Source: CAZIIK01 sp964539235 (lineage in GTDB: Bacteria; Pseudomonadota; Gammaproteobacteria; Francisellales; CACEW01). Taken from it: a stretch of DNA of 11,941 nt. A model generated the notes under the pieces. The model saw only the letters and a list, made by a program, of their open reading frames with translations, was not told the DNA's origin and ran no database searches. Each line of letters starts with the position of its first letter. The stretch's first letter is position 1. The stretch spans positions 1-11,941 of the forward strand of contig CAZIIK010000136.1 of assembly GCA_964539235.1 (NCBI GenBank). The letters are read 5' to 3'. Below are positions 5,071 through 11,941 of this stretch, piece by piece. The position numbers and the translations under genes were made by a program.

Positions 5071-7704
5071 ATGGAAATGTCACCACGACATCGAAGATGT
5101 TTGCTTTCCATTGCAGTATGGTGCGCCGTTGCCACAACCGCCCAAGCAGCCGTAAAAACAACCAATTTTGGCAATGTAAACTGGCAATGCCAACCCCACA
5201 AAGGCCAATGGGTTTGCCACAAAACCGAAGACTACAGCCAATCTATTTACAACCAGCATTTGTCGCCGGAAGAACACCGTGCAGCCGTTGCAGCAGAGTT
5301 AGGCTGGGTACCTGACAATAGTGACAGTTCGAGTAACTGTCGCGTCTGTGGTGGCCACTATGTAGAAAAACAATTCAATCCTAAAACCCTGCACCTACCA
5401 TTAGGCCAAGCGAAATCCAAAGTCAAGTTTGGGCATTCACAATACAAAGTCGCAGGGGATTACCAGTTGAGTGGCGGCGTATTGGTCATCCAACCCAATC
5501 GCGTCGTGTACGCTGACCGAGCCACCATTAAACCAAACCTGAAAACTGGGAGCTTACAAAAAATCACAGCAAACGGCCACGTGCGTGTTGACCAACCCGG
5601 GCAAGTGATACTCAGCCGCTACTTACGTGCCAATATCAATAACCATAATGCTGAAGCCAAAGATGTCACCTACTTGACCAAAATTACACCGCGTTTATCC
5701 GGCGAAATGATTGGACCACCTGACCGAAACTTTACCGGTTATGCACATGGACATACCAAAACCATTCAGCAAGTGAGCCGGGATTTGTTTGTCTTACACG
5801 ATGCAACTTACGCAACAGCGCCACCCACAGAAGATACTTGGGCATTACATGCTTCAACCCTAACGCTCAACCGCAAGTCAGGCAGAGGTCACGCCTACAA
5901 TGTGGTACTGAATGCGCAAGGCCTACCGATTTTTTATTTCCCGTACTTAAGTTTTCCAATCAACAAAAAACGCCAAACAGGTTTTCTCTACGGCTCGATT
6001 GGCCAATCCGGTTCAACCGGCTTGTCGTTATCTGTCCCATATTACCTAAACCTGGCACCCAATTTTGATGACACGATCACACCAGCGATTTACAGCAAGC
6101 GTGGTTTTGTCCTCGGCAACTCATTCCGTTACTTATTGGCACCCAATTGGTTAGCAGAAAGCAGCCAAGGCATATTAGATATGAGCTATATGCCTTTTGA
6201 TCGTGACCATGACCCTAGCCACCATTTCTACGCGCACACGGAAAACCAGACCAAAATTAACGCACATTGGCAAGCCAGTGCGGATGCCAGTTATGTGTCA
6301 GATAAATCTTATATGGATGATTTTATTTCCGTTGATTCGTTGATGGGTGCCAATACCACCTTGTTAAACCAACAGGCCAATCTGACTTACAACAGTGATC
6401 ATTGGCAATTTAATGGCTTGATTCAACAATACCAAGTGGTTGATCAAACATTACAAGTCACGAACCGACCTTATAAACGGCTACCAGAAATAGACCTCAA
6501 TGCCAACTACCCACATCTCATTGGCCCGTTCAACTTCAGCTTGCAAACTCAATTTGTCAATTTTACTAAGGCGAATGCAGATGGTGAAATACCGATACAA
6601 GGACAACGGTTTATTGTCGACCCACAAATCAGTCTGCCACTGACTGCCAGTTACGGATTCTTCAAACCGGCCATCACCTTTAGCAATACGTTCTATACAC
6701 TCGATAATACACAAGCCGGTAATAACAATTTTCCCGACAGTCATATTGCACGCAACATGCCGATTTATGATGTCGATGCAGGGTTGATGTTTCAACGCAA
6801 CTTCTTGTTTGAAGGGCATGACTACACACAAACCCTAGAGCCCCATCTGTTTTACCTCTACATTCCATGCCGTGATCAAAACAATATCCCGGTGTTTGAC
6901 ACCACATTGACCAACTTTGACTTTAGCCAATTATTCGTCACCAACCGGTTTGCAGGTGAAGATAGAATTAACAATGCCAACCAATTGTCCGCTGCTATTA
7001 CCAGCGGGATTCGTAATGATAAAGGCCGGCAAATCCTAGATGGCGGTATCGGCGAAATTTTTTACTTCGCACATCGCAAAGTGTCGTTATGTCGTAATAA
7101 CCTCAATCCTGGATGTATCGATACAGAAAACCCTTTTCATGATGCAGCCAAATCCGATATTGCTGGACAGTTTAACTACCACGTTAATCCTGCTTGGCTG
7201 TTTCATACCGATATCACTTTCAACCCGAATAACAGTCAATTTGATAACGAAAACTATCAATTCCAATATCAGCCTGATGCCTACCATGTGTTTAATTTTG
7301 GTTATCAGACCAACGCCTCAGACTATGCTTTACTCAGCAATCAACAAATTCTGGCCGGAGAGAGTGCACCACGCTTATCGCAATTGACCACTTCGTTGTA
7401 TTGGGGCATCAGCCCAACCCTGAGCCTAATTGGTTATTGGGACTATTCGATTAACGCCAATCGCACCCTCGACATCTTTGGTGGCATCGAATATAACAGC
7501 TGCTCTTGGGCGGTAAGCTTTATCGTGCGCCGTTATATGCAGAACTCAGACCCCAACATACCGGTCAATTTGAATGGTGCGATGAACACCGTTACGATGG
7601 TGCAATTTGAACTCAAAGGCCTTGGCAGCACGGGCAGCTCTGGCATTAATCAACTCATCCAACAAATTCCGGGATACGGACAACCGCTTGCAGGATCAAT
7701 CTAA
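5071..7704 (+). CDS. lptD: LPS-assembly outer-membrane protein LptD
   Basis: LptD forms the outer-membrane barrel that, with LptE, inserts lipopolysaccharide into the outer leaflet. The 877-residue protein has a signal peptide ending near TAQA, a Cys-containing N-terminal extension, an LptA-like beta-jellyroll domain (~125-215) and a large C-terminal barrel (LPIFYFPYLSFPINKKRQTGFL at its entry). The start at 5071 is chosen to place the signal peptide at the N terminus, with AAGGA upstream (5054-5058, somewhat distant); ATG 5077 is possible. Mature cysteines are 40, 49, 90, 93, 600, 674, 682 and 811. Against E. coli, C31 matches Cys93 (VCGGHYVE) and C724 matches Cys811 (NSCSW), but C173 is replaced by Ala250 and C725 by Ser812. 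The stop overlaps the surA start (TAATG). Confidence 0.95.
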   Translation: MEMSPRHRRCLLSIAVWCAVATTAQAAVKTTNFGNVNWQCQPHKGQWVCHKTEDYSQSIYNQHLSPEEHRAAVAAELGWVPDNSDSSSNCRVCGGHYVEKQFNPKTLHLPLGQAKSKVKFGHSQYKVAGDYQLSGGVLVIQPNRVVYADRATIKPNLKTGSLQKITANGHVRVDQPGQVILSRYLRANINNHNAEAKDVTYLTKITPRLSGEMIGPPDRNFTGYAHGHTKTIQQVSRDLFVLHDATYATAPPTEDTWALHASTLTLNRKSGRGHAYNVVLNAQGLPIFYFPYLSFPINKKRQTGFLYGSIGQSGSTGLSLSVPYYLNLAPNFDDTITPAIYSKRGFVLGNSFRYLLAPNWLAESSQGILDMSYMPFDRDHDPSHHFYAHTENQTKINAHWQASADASYVSDKSYMDDFISVDSLMGANTTLLNQQANLTYNSDHWQFNGLIQQYQVVDQTLQVTNRPYKRLPEIDLNANYPHLIGPFNFSLQTQFVNFTKANADGEIPIQGQRFIVDPQISLPLTASYGFFKPAITFSNTFYTLDNTQAGNNNFPDSHIARNMPIYDVDAGLMFQRNFLFEGHDYTQTLEPHLFYLYIPCRDQNNIPVFDTTLTNFDFSQLFVTNRFAGEDRINNANQLSAAITSGIRNDKGRQILDGGIGEIFYFAHRKVSLCRNNLNPGCIDTENPFHDAAKSDIAGQFNYHVNPAWLFHTDITFNPNNSQFDNENYQFQYQPDAYHVFNFGYQTNASDYALLSNQQILAGESAPRLSQLTTSLYWGISPTLSLIGYWDYSINANRTLDIFGGIEYNSCSWAVSFIVRRYMQNSDPNIPVNLNGAMNTVTMVQFELKGLGSTGSSGINQLIQQIPGYGQPLAGSI

Positions 7705-9068
7705 TGTTAAAAACTCGACTTCTTGTTTTACTCACCAACATTTTTCTATGTTTCACTTTAGCCTGGGCCAGTAGCCCAACAACCATCGCGCCTGTGGCGA
7801 AAGTGGCCCCAAAAGCACCACACACTCTGCAAGAGATCAATCACATTGTCGCAATCGTCAACAATGGCGTGATCACACAACTCGACCTGCAACAGGCAGT
7901 TACACAAGCAGAACAGCAGATCACTTCACATGGACTCACACCCCCTGATAAAACCGACTTAGAGAAGAAAATTTTACAGAATTTAATTCTACAAAAAGTT
8001 GCCATGCAACTGGCTAAGATCAATCGCATCACAGTGAGCGAAGCACAAATTGATGCCGCCATCTCCAGCATCGCGGAACGCAATCACATTTCGTTAGCTA
8101 AAATGAAAGCCGCCCTCAAAACACAAGGTCTATCGTATCAGGCTTATCGCGGTAATATTCGACGTCAAATGATCATCAACCAATTGGAACAAAAAGCGGT
8201 TGCCAGCAGCATTATGGTCACACCGAGCGAGATTGATAATTACTTGGCACAGCGCAAAAAACTGGGTGCACCCAATAAAGAATACACAGTGGCTCATATC
8301 CTTCTGCCACTGCCAGCAAACCCAACGCCACAGGATATTGCCAAAGTCCGAGAACAGGCTGATAAAGTGATGCGCTTGTTGGCAGATAATTTGTCATTTA
8401 AACAAGCCGCCGTAAAATTTTCCCAAGCACCTGATGCACTGACTGGCGGCGTATTGGATTGGGAAACGTTGAATCAATTGCCCACAGTATTCGTCAACGC
8501 AATTAAAAATATCAAGCCAGGACAGATTGCTGGCCCGATTCAAAATAGTACTGGATTCCATATCATTAAATTACTGGCAGTGAAATCTCCACCGCAAAAA
8601 CAGCACTATGTTGAGGAATACCAAGTCCAGCAGATTTTCATTAAAAAAAGCCCCATCATGAATGCACAGAAGGCGCAGCAAACTTTGCAGACTATTCAGA
8701 ATGATCTGAAAAATGGCCAAACCTTTAGCCAATTGGCCAAAGCATACAACCAAAACACAGAGACTGAAGCCAGTGCGGGTAAAATGGGCTGGATTAATCT
8801 CAGCCACCAAACCCCTGAGTTCCAACAGGCTGTGCACCAACTCAAGGTTGATCAAGTCAGCCAACCTTTTACAACCAAAGCAGGCTGGCAGATCGTGAAA
8901 TTAACGGGCAAACGCCGCAAAAACGATACCAAAAATTGGTTACGCCAACAGGCTGCACAAGCTTTATTCCAACAAAAAGCCGCCAAAGCCGTAGACACTT
9001 GGCAAGCACAGGTTAAAGGCGAATCTTATATCAAAATTCTTAATCCTGACCTGCGCCCGGCTTCATGA
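7704..9068 (+). CDS. surA: Periplasmic chaperone / peptidyl-prolyl isomerase SurA
   Basis: SurA escorts unfolded outer-membrane proteins, LptD among them, to the BAM complex. The 454-residue protein, slightly longer than E. coli SurA (428), has an N-terminal signal peptide (MLKTRLLVLLTNIFLCFTLAWA), a chaperone N domain beginning at about residue 45 (HIVAIVNNGVITQLDL), and two parvulin domains at ~191-291 (TVAHILLPLP … GFHIIKL) and ~304-400 (VQQIFIKK … AGKMGWI … GWQIVKL), then a C-terminal helix. AGGA lies about 9 nt upstream of the start, and the ATG overlaps the lptD stop by one base, which suggests translational coupling. The same gene order is found in E. coli and many other gammaproteobacteria. 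Confidence 0.95.
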   Translation: MLKTRLLVLLTNIFLCFTLAWASSPTTIAPVAKVAPKAPHTLQEINHIVAIVNNGVITQLDLQQAVTQAEQQITSHGLTPPDKTDLEKKILQNLILQKVAMQLAKINRITVSEAQIDAAISSIAERNHISLAKMKAALKTQGLSYQAYRGNIRRQMIINQLEQKAVASSIMVTPSEIDNYLAQRKKLGAPNKEYTVAHILLPLPANPTPQDIAKVREQADKVMRLLADNLSFKQAAVKFSQAPDALTGGVLDWETLNQLPTVFVNAIKNIKPGQIAGPIQNSTGFHIIKLLAVKSPPQKQHYVEEYQVQQIFIKKSPIMNAQKAQQTLQTIQNDLKNGQTFSQLAKAYNQNTETEASAGKMGWINLSHQTPEFQQAVHQLKVDQVSQPFTTKAGWQIVKLTGKRRKNDTKNWLRQQAAQALFQQKAAKAVDTWQAQVKGESYIKILNPDLRPAS

Positions 9069-10048
9069 AACATATTGCGCTGAGCGTTGGAGAACCTGCA
9101 GGCATCGGTCCTGATATTGTGCTCCAAGCAGCGCAAACACCACAGGCAGCTTATTTAGCATTTGCAGACCCTGCTGTACTGCGCACACGTGCGCAACAAC
9201 TCAACGTTAATATTACGATTCATGAAACAACTGAATGGCCAACACAGCTAACACCTGGAGTTTTGCATGTGCACCCTGTGTCTTGTGCAGAAGCGGTCAT
9301 GCCAGGGCAGTTAAATTCAGCCAATAGTACGATGGTACTAGATGCCATTGATCTGGCGTGTGATGCTTGCTTATCCAAACAGGCTGATGCCATGGTCACA
9401 GGCCCTGTGCACAAAGGCGTTATTAATGCTGCAGGAATTCCGTTCACTGGCCATACCGAGTGGATCGCCCAACGCTGCCAAGCGCAACATGACGTGATGA
9501 TGATGTTGGCCAATACTAATTTGCGTGTCGCTTTATTCACCACACACCAACCGCTTGCAACCGTGCCGGTGGCCATACAAACTGCACAGCTGCGAAAATT
9601 TTTACAGTATTTGTCACATTGCCTAACGCAACAGTTAAACATTGTTCAACCGCGCATTGGCGTCTGTGGTTTGAATCCACATGCTGGTGAAGGCGGCTAT
9701 TTAGGCACAGAAGACGACACCGTGATTCGACCCGTGATCACCGAGCTCAAGGCACACGGTTTATGCGTCGACGGGCCTTGGCCAGCCGATAGTATTTTCA
9801 ATCCACATAATAGAACGCAATATGACTGCATTGTCGCCATGTACCATGACCAAGGTCTAGCACCGCTTAAAGCATTGAGTTTTGGTGATGTTGTGAACAT
9901 CAGTCTGGGGCTGCCAATTGTCCGCACTTCTGTCGACCATGGTACTGCATTAGACTTGGCCGGCAGCGGGCAAGCCAACGCCGACAGCTTACAAAAAGCC
10001 ATTGAGCAAGCCTGTCAAATACAACCCATTAAGCCAACATCGATATGA
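9065..10048 (+). CDS. pdxA: 4-hydroxythreonine-4-phosphate dehydrogenase
   Basis: PdxA oxidises 4-phosphohydroxy-L-threonine with NAD in the DXP-dependent route to pyridoxal 5'-phosphate. The 327-residue length is normal (E. coli 329). Conserved blocks are GEPAGIGPDI (9-18), TGPVHKGVINAAGIPFTGHT (112-131), TTHQPL with His161, NPHAGEGG with His206 and MYHDQGLAPLK with His261. The three histidines match the divalent-metal ligands of the E. coli enzyme (166, 211, 266). Its ATG overlaps the surA stop by four bases (ATGA), and its own stop overlaps rsmA in the same way, so it is coupled within the operon. Nothing looks damaged. Confidence 0.96.
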   Translation: MKHIALSVGEPAGIGPDIVLQAAQTPQAAYLAFADPAVLRTRAQQLNVNITIHETTEWPTQLTPGVLHVHPVSCAEAVMPGQLNSANSTMVLDAIDLACDACLSKQADAMVTGPVHKGVINAAGIPFTGHTEWIAQRCQAQHDVMMMLANTNLRVALFTTHQPLATVPVAIQTAQLRKFLQYLSHCLTQQLNIVQPRIGVCGLNPHAGEGGYLGTEDDTVIRPVITELKAHGLCVDGPWPADSIFNPHNRTQYDCIVAMYHDQGLAPLKALSFGDVVNISLGLPIVRTSVDHGTALDLAGSGQANADSLQKAIEQACQIQPIKPTSI

Positions 10049-10821
10049 AACACACCCCACGCAAACGCTTTGGCCAAAATTTTCTGCAAGACACAGGATT
10101 GATTGACCGCATTGTCCAAGCGATTAATCCACAAATCGACGACCACATTATTGAAATTGGTCCAGGGCAAGGTGCCATCACTCGACCACTGCTGGAAAAT
10201 TGTGCACACGTCGATGTCGTGGAAATCGATCGTGATCTAGCCGCTGCATTGCCAGCACGCACTGCAACGGCAACACATCGGATTCAAACTCTGCATCAAC
10301 AAGATGTTTTAACCTTGGATTTCAGTCAGCTAAACCCACACCAACCCTTGCGCATTGTCGGTAATTTGCCTTACAACATTTCTACACCCTTGCTGTTTCA
10401 TCTATTTACACACATCAATGCCATTCAAGACATACATGTCATGCTGCAGAAAGAAGTGGTCGATCGCTTATGTGCACAACACCATGATAAAAGCTACGGT
10501 CGTCTCAGCGTGATGGCACAGTTTTACTGCGATATCGATCCATTACTGATTGTGCCGGCAGACGCGTTTTACCCGAAACCCAAGGTGTTATCGGCTGTCG
10601 CACGTCTATGTCCAAAACCTGATGAGACACGTCAACTCACTGACATTGATAGGCTTGAAACCATTGCCAAAAGTGCTTTTAGTCAACGCCGCAAAACCCT
10701 ACGCAATACCTTAAAACAGCACTTAACTGAAGCGCAGCTGATCGACTGCGATATTGATCCTAATGCACGCGCAGAAACTTTAGCATTAGCTGATTTTATG
10801 CGCCTAGCGAGTATTTTGTAG
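10045..10821 (+). CDS. rsmA: 16S rRNA dimethyladenosine transferase RsmA (KsgA)
   Basis: RsmA uses S-adenosylmethionine to dimethylate the two adjacent adenines near the 3' end of 16S rRNA (A1518/A1519 in E. coli) during late small-subunit assembly. The 258-residue Rossmann-type methyltransferase shows the opening RKRFGQNFLQD, the SAM-binding IEIGPGQGAIT (36-46), the acidic VVEID (58-62), the catalytic NLPYNIS (107-113) and the C-terminal FSQRRKTLRN segment. Length is normal (E. coli 273). It is the last gene of the lptD operon; apaG and apaH, which follow in E. coli, are absent here. Confidence 0.96.
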   Translation: MKHTPRKRFGQNFLQDTGLIDRIVQAINPQIDDHIIEIGPGQGAITRPLLENCAHVDVVEIDRDLAAALPARTATATHRIQTLHQQDVLTLDFSQLNPHQPLRIVGNLPYNISTPLLFHLFTHINAIQDIHVMLQKEVVDRLCAQHHDKSYGRLSVMAQFYCDIDPLLIVPADAFYPKPKVLSAVARLCPKPDETRQLTDIDRLETIAKSAFSQRRKTLRNTLKQHLTEAQLIDCDIDPNARAETLALADFMRLASIL

Positions 10822-10840
10822 TCACTGTTCTTTAAGACAA

Positions 10841-10868
10841 AAAAACCGCCTCAAAGGAGACGTTTCTT
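10841..10868. terminator. Terminator-like imperfect hairpin after rsmA, possibly bidirectional
   Basis: CGCCTC and GAGACG face each other around an AAAG loop (one C-A mismatch), flanked by A and T runs. Read on the minus strand it is followed by seven T (complement of 10839-10845), so it is better suited to end the minus-strand gene at 11005-11376. On the plus strand the tail is only TTTCTT, a weaker terminator for rsmA. Confidence 0.45.
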
Positions 10869-10872
10869 GAAC

Positions 10873-10908
10873 ACAGAATGTCATGTTACTTACTTCACGA
10901 CATTCTGT
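10873..10908. repeat. Perfect 10-bp inverted repeat with 16-nt spacer
   Basis: ACAGAATGTC at 10873-10882 is exactly reversed and complemented by GACATTCTGT at 10899-10908. After one mismatch two further pairs (TG/CA) extend the stem, leaving a 10-nt loop. There is no T run next to it, so it is not a standard terminator. It could be a structure in the 3' region of the minus-strand transcript or a protein-binding site; I cannot decide. Confidence 0.5.
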
Positions 10909-11004
10909 AAGGTGCAAACTGAGCAATCCCTATCATTTGTATTCATCTGACAGAACACAAACTTGCTATGCACCCATGGATGGGTTTAACGCCGCCCGAT
11001 CTGG

Positions 11005-11376
11005 TTATTTAACAACCAACCTGCACACTTCAGTGCCATTAATCGGCTGCGCGGAAAAAGTATAATAGCCACCAACTTTCGCCTGCTTCAGTGTCAACTC
11101 ACAACCTGTTTCAATATTACCATCCAGACCATTAGCAACGTATAAACCACCTTGGCTTGGAGATTTGATTATATCGGCACGAGGCACTGTTACAGAACCT
11201 GCATTAATACTAGGCGATAGCTCCTGGCCACCTAACCAAAGTTGACAGCTATCATCCTGCGCACAATAACCTTCAACGTTGACAGACACATTGCCTGACA
11301 ACGGCGCCGCATGCGCGGATAAAAATAGACCGGTAGAACATAAAGTTGCTAACGCTAAAGTCGATAATGATTTCAT
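11005..11376 (-). CDS. Small secreted four-cysteine protein of unknown function
   Basis: I do not recognise the family. The 123-residue product has a clear signal peptide (MKSLSTLALATLCSTGLFLSAHA, cleavage near 23). The mature part of about 100 residues is glycine/serine/valine-rich, with no further membrane segment. It has four cysteines at 38, 44, 92 and 118, an even number that would suit two disulfides in the periplasm or outside the cell. The alternating polar/hydrophobic stretches (GNVSVNVEGY, SCQLWLGGQEL, YYTFSAQP) suggest a small beta-sheet fold. The start at 11376 follows AAGGAG; a 13-residue longer frame to 11415 would bypass this site and bury the signal peptide. It has its own promoter. 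Confidence 0.75.
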   Translation of the reverse strand: MKSLSTLALATLCSTGLFLSAHAAPLSGNVSVNVEGYCAQDDSCQLWLGGQELSPSINAGSVTVPRADIIKSPSQGGLYVANGLDGNIETGCELTLKQAKVGGYYTFSAQPINGTEVCRLVVK

Positions 11377-11423
11377 TTTTTGTCTCCTTAAAATTAAAGA
11401 TATGTCATCAACCATTTGGGAGC

Positions 11424-11432
11424 ATTATAACA
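11424..11432 (-). promoter_or_regulatory. Extended -10 promoter of the four-cysteine secreted protein gene
   Basis: On the minus strand, TGT precedes a perfect TATAAT (11424-11429), an extended -10 element. No good -35 is seen at 17 nt, as is usual for this class. The leader is about 40 nt and ends with AAGGAG before the ATG at 11376. The surrounding DNA is very AT-rich. Confidence 0.55.
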
Positions 11433-11534
11433 CAAATAAACTTTTAATTATACTTTTTTCAATAAAAAAATAATTTACTCCTTATCTTAAGCCATATTAA
11501 AACAATGTTCATGCACTTTTTCAGACATTCGCCA

Positions 11535-11562
11535 TTGAGAAATAGCACATAAGTTGTATTTA
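11535..11562 (+). promoter_or_regulatory. Possible promoter of the right-edge secreted-protein gene
   Basis: TTGAGA (11535-11540) and TATTTA (11557-11562) are 16 nt apart, about 55 nt before the ATG at 11617. The match is moderate only. Confidence 0.3.
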
Positions 11563-11804
11563 GACAAAAAAAATGACAGCATGCCGCAAAACTGACCACT
11601 CGTAAAAGACCAGCCCATGAGACTTTCACCCTTATTCGCTACCAGTTTTCTAGTACTCACCTTTTCAATTGCCAGCGCACACACTCACCAACAAGCAATG
11701 CATAAAATCCCGATCTTATTCACGCAATTAGCAAAATCAGCCATTGTGCAACCACTCAAGCAAGAAAATTGGTACAAAATCACACTGAATCAAGTGGTAC
11801 CTAA

Positions 11805-11941
11805 GAGCCTGTCCGAAAATGGGTATTTTTCTTGTTATGCATTCAAACAGATGCGGATTTTTGGGATGTGCAGGGTCATAATACCGATTTGTCACGTGAT
11901 ATGCAGCACACAAGCCATGGAAAAGGTATACCCGAGTGATT
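11805..11941 (+). mobile_element. IS5-family insertion sequence (IS1031-like), right copy, 5' end only
   Basis: This copy is inverted relative to the left one and runs off the right edge. It begins GAGCCTGTCCGAAAAT, directly after TAA (11802-11804), again a TNA target. It matches positions 20-156 in reverse complement except at 11820 and 11874. Both copies point their transposases out of the window. Two differences in 137 bp show that these are two distinct copies, or at least two recorded versions, and not one end counted twice. Confidence 0.9.
11917..11941 (+). CDS. IS5-family transposase, N-terminal fragment cut by window edge
   Basis: Eight codons are visible (MEKVYPSD), identical to the left copy. 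The rest lies beyond the edge. The frame is the same as that of the interrupted secreted-protein gene starting at 11617. Confidence 0.8.

Larger units (their letters stand above)
11617..11941 (+). pseudogene. Secreted protein gene broken by the right IS; frame stays open into transposase
   Basis: The start encodes a good signal peptide (MRLSPLFATSFLVLTFSIASA) and then HTHQQAMHKIPILFTQLAKS. Sixty-two codons (11617-11802) precede the IS, which begins at 11805. I do not recognise the family with confidence; the last native segment, ENWYKITLNQVVP, weakly recalls the core of secreted Legionellales proteins that continue into an FSDRP-type motif, but that part is missing. No stop occurs before the window edge. 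The transposase ATG at 11917 is exactly 300 nt from the ATG at 11617, hence in frame. There is no strong ribosome binding site before 11617. The gene is truncated unless the reading frame continues as a fusion. Confidence 0.6.

Noticed and set aside
6481..6831. 116-codon open frame opposite lptD
   Set aside because: Antisense to the LptD barrel, with no start signals; explained by codon use on the plus strand.
7040..7387. 115-codon plus-strand frame within lptD
   Set aside because: Out-of-frame shadow inside an intact reading frame.
9220..9642. 140-codon open frame opposite pdxA
   Set aside because: Antisense to a conserved enzyme with intact motifs; no independent support.
10974..10987. 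ACCCATGGATGGGT palindrome, considered as an operator
   Set aside because: Short, single, within the 3' region of the minus-strand gene; no supporting context.
10883..11065. 60-codon plus-strand frame after rsmA
   Set aside because: It overlaps the inverted repeat and the end of the four-cysteine gene, has no ribosome binding site, and its product resembles no protein.
11487..11684. 65-codon minus-strand frame near the right edge
   Set aside because: It overlaps the signal-peptide coding region on the other strand and lacks a ribosome binding site.

Overview
The window looks like the chromosome of a gammaproteobacterium, most likely of the Legionellales (Legionella/Coxiella/Aquicella/Berkiella-like). 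The grounds are an IcmC/DotE-like membrane protein of a Dot/Icm (type IVB) secretion apparatus and a classic gammaproteobacterial envelope block (djlA | lptD-surA-pdxA-rsmA). The genus is inference; no rRNA or other decisive marker is present.

Layout. Both ends are the 5' ends of an IS5-family insertion sequence (IS1031-like by its ends and TNA targets). The two copies are inverted, 135/137 identical over the shared part, and each has cut into a gene. Left of centre, on the minus strand, lie an icmC-like gene with a good sigma70 promoter and a following gene that the left IS breaks after 19 codons. About 500 bp of AT-rich DNA separates icmC from a plus-strand gene for a serine-recombinase-like protein. 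That protein keeps its helix-turn-helix but has lost nearly all catalytic residues.

Next comes a minus-strand group dsbG-djlA-rpe-pabA/trpG, closely spaced and probably one operon. Diverging from it through a 142-bp promoter region is the plus-strand operon lptD-surA-pdxA-rsmA, with overlapping start and stop codons throughout. In E. coli djlA also diverges from lptD; here a dsbG-type disulfide gene sits between them. LptD inserts LPS in the outer membrane, SurA chaperones LptD and other barrels, and DsbG-type proteins act on periplasmic disulfides, so the central block is largely an outer-membrane biogenesis module with two metabolic genes and an rRNA methyltransferase attached.

On the right are a terminator-like hairpin, a perfect 10-bp inverted repeat, a small secreted four-cysteine protein of unknown function (minus strand), and the first 62 codons of another secreted protein that runs in frame into the right IS.

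The most unusual points are the catalytically dead recombinase beside a T4BSS gene, the IS break just downstream of icmC, the paired loss of two of the four conserved LptD cysteines beside dsbG, and the in-frame signal-peptide/transposase fusion at the right edge. I found no CRISPR array, tRNA or rRNA.
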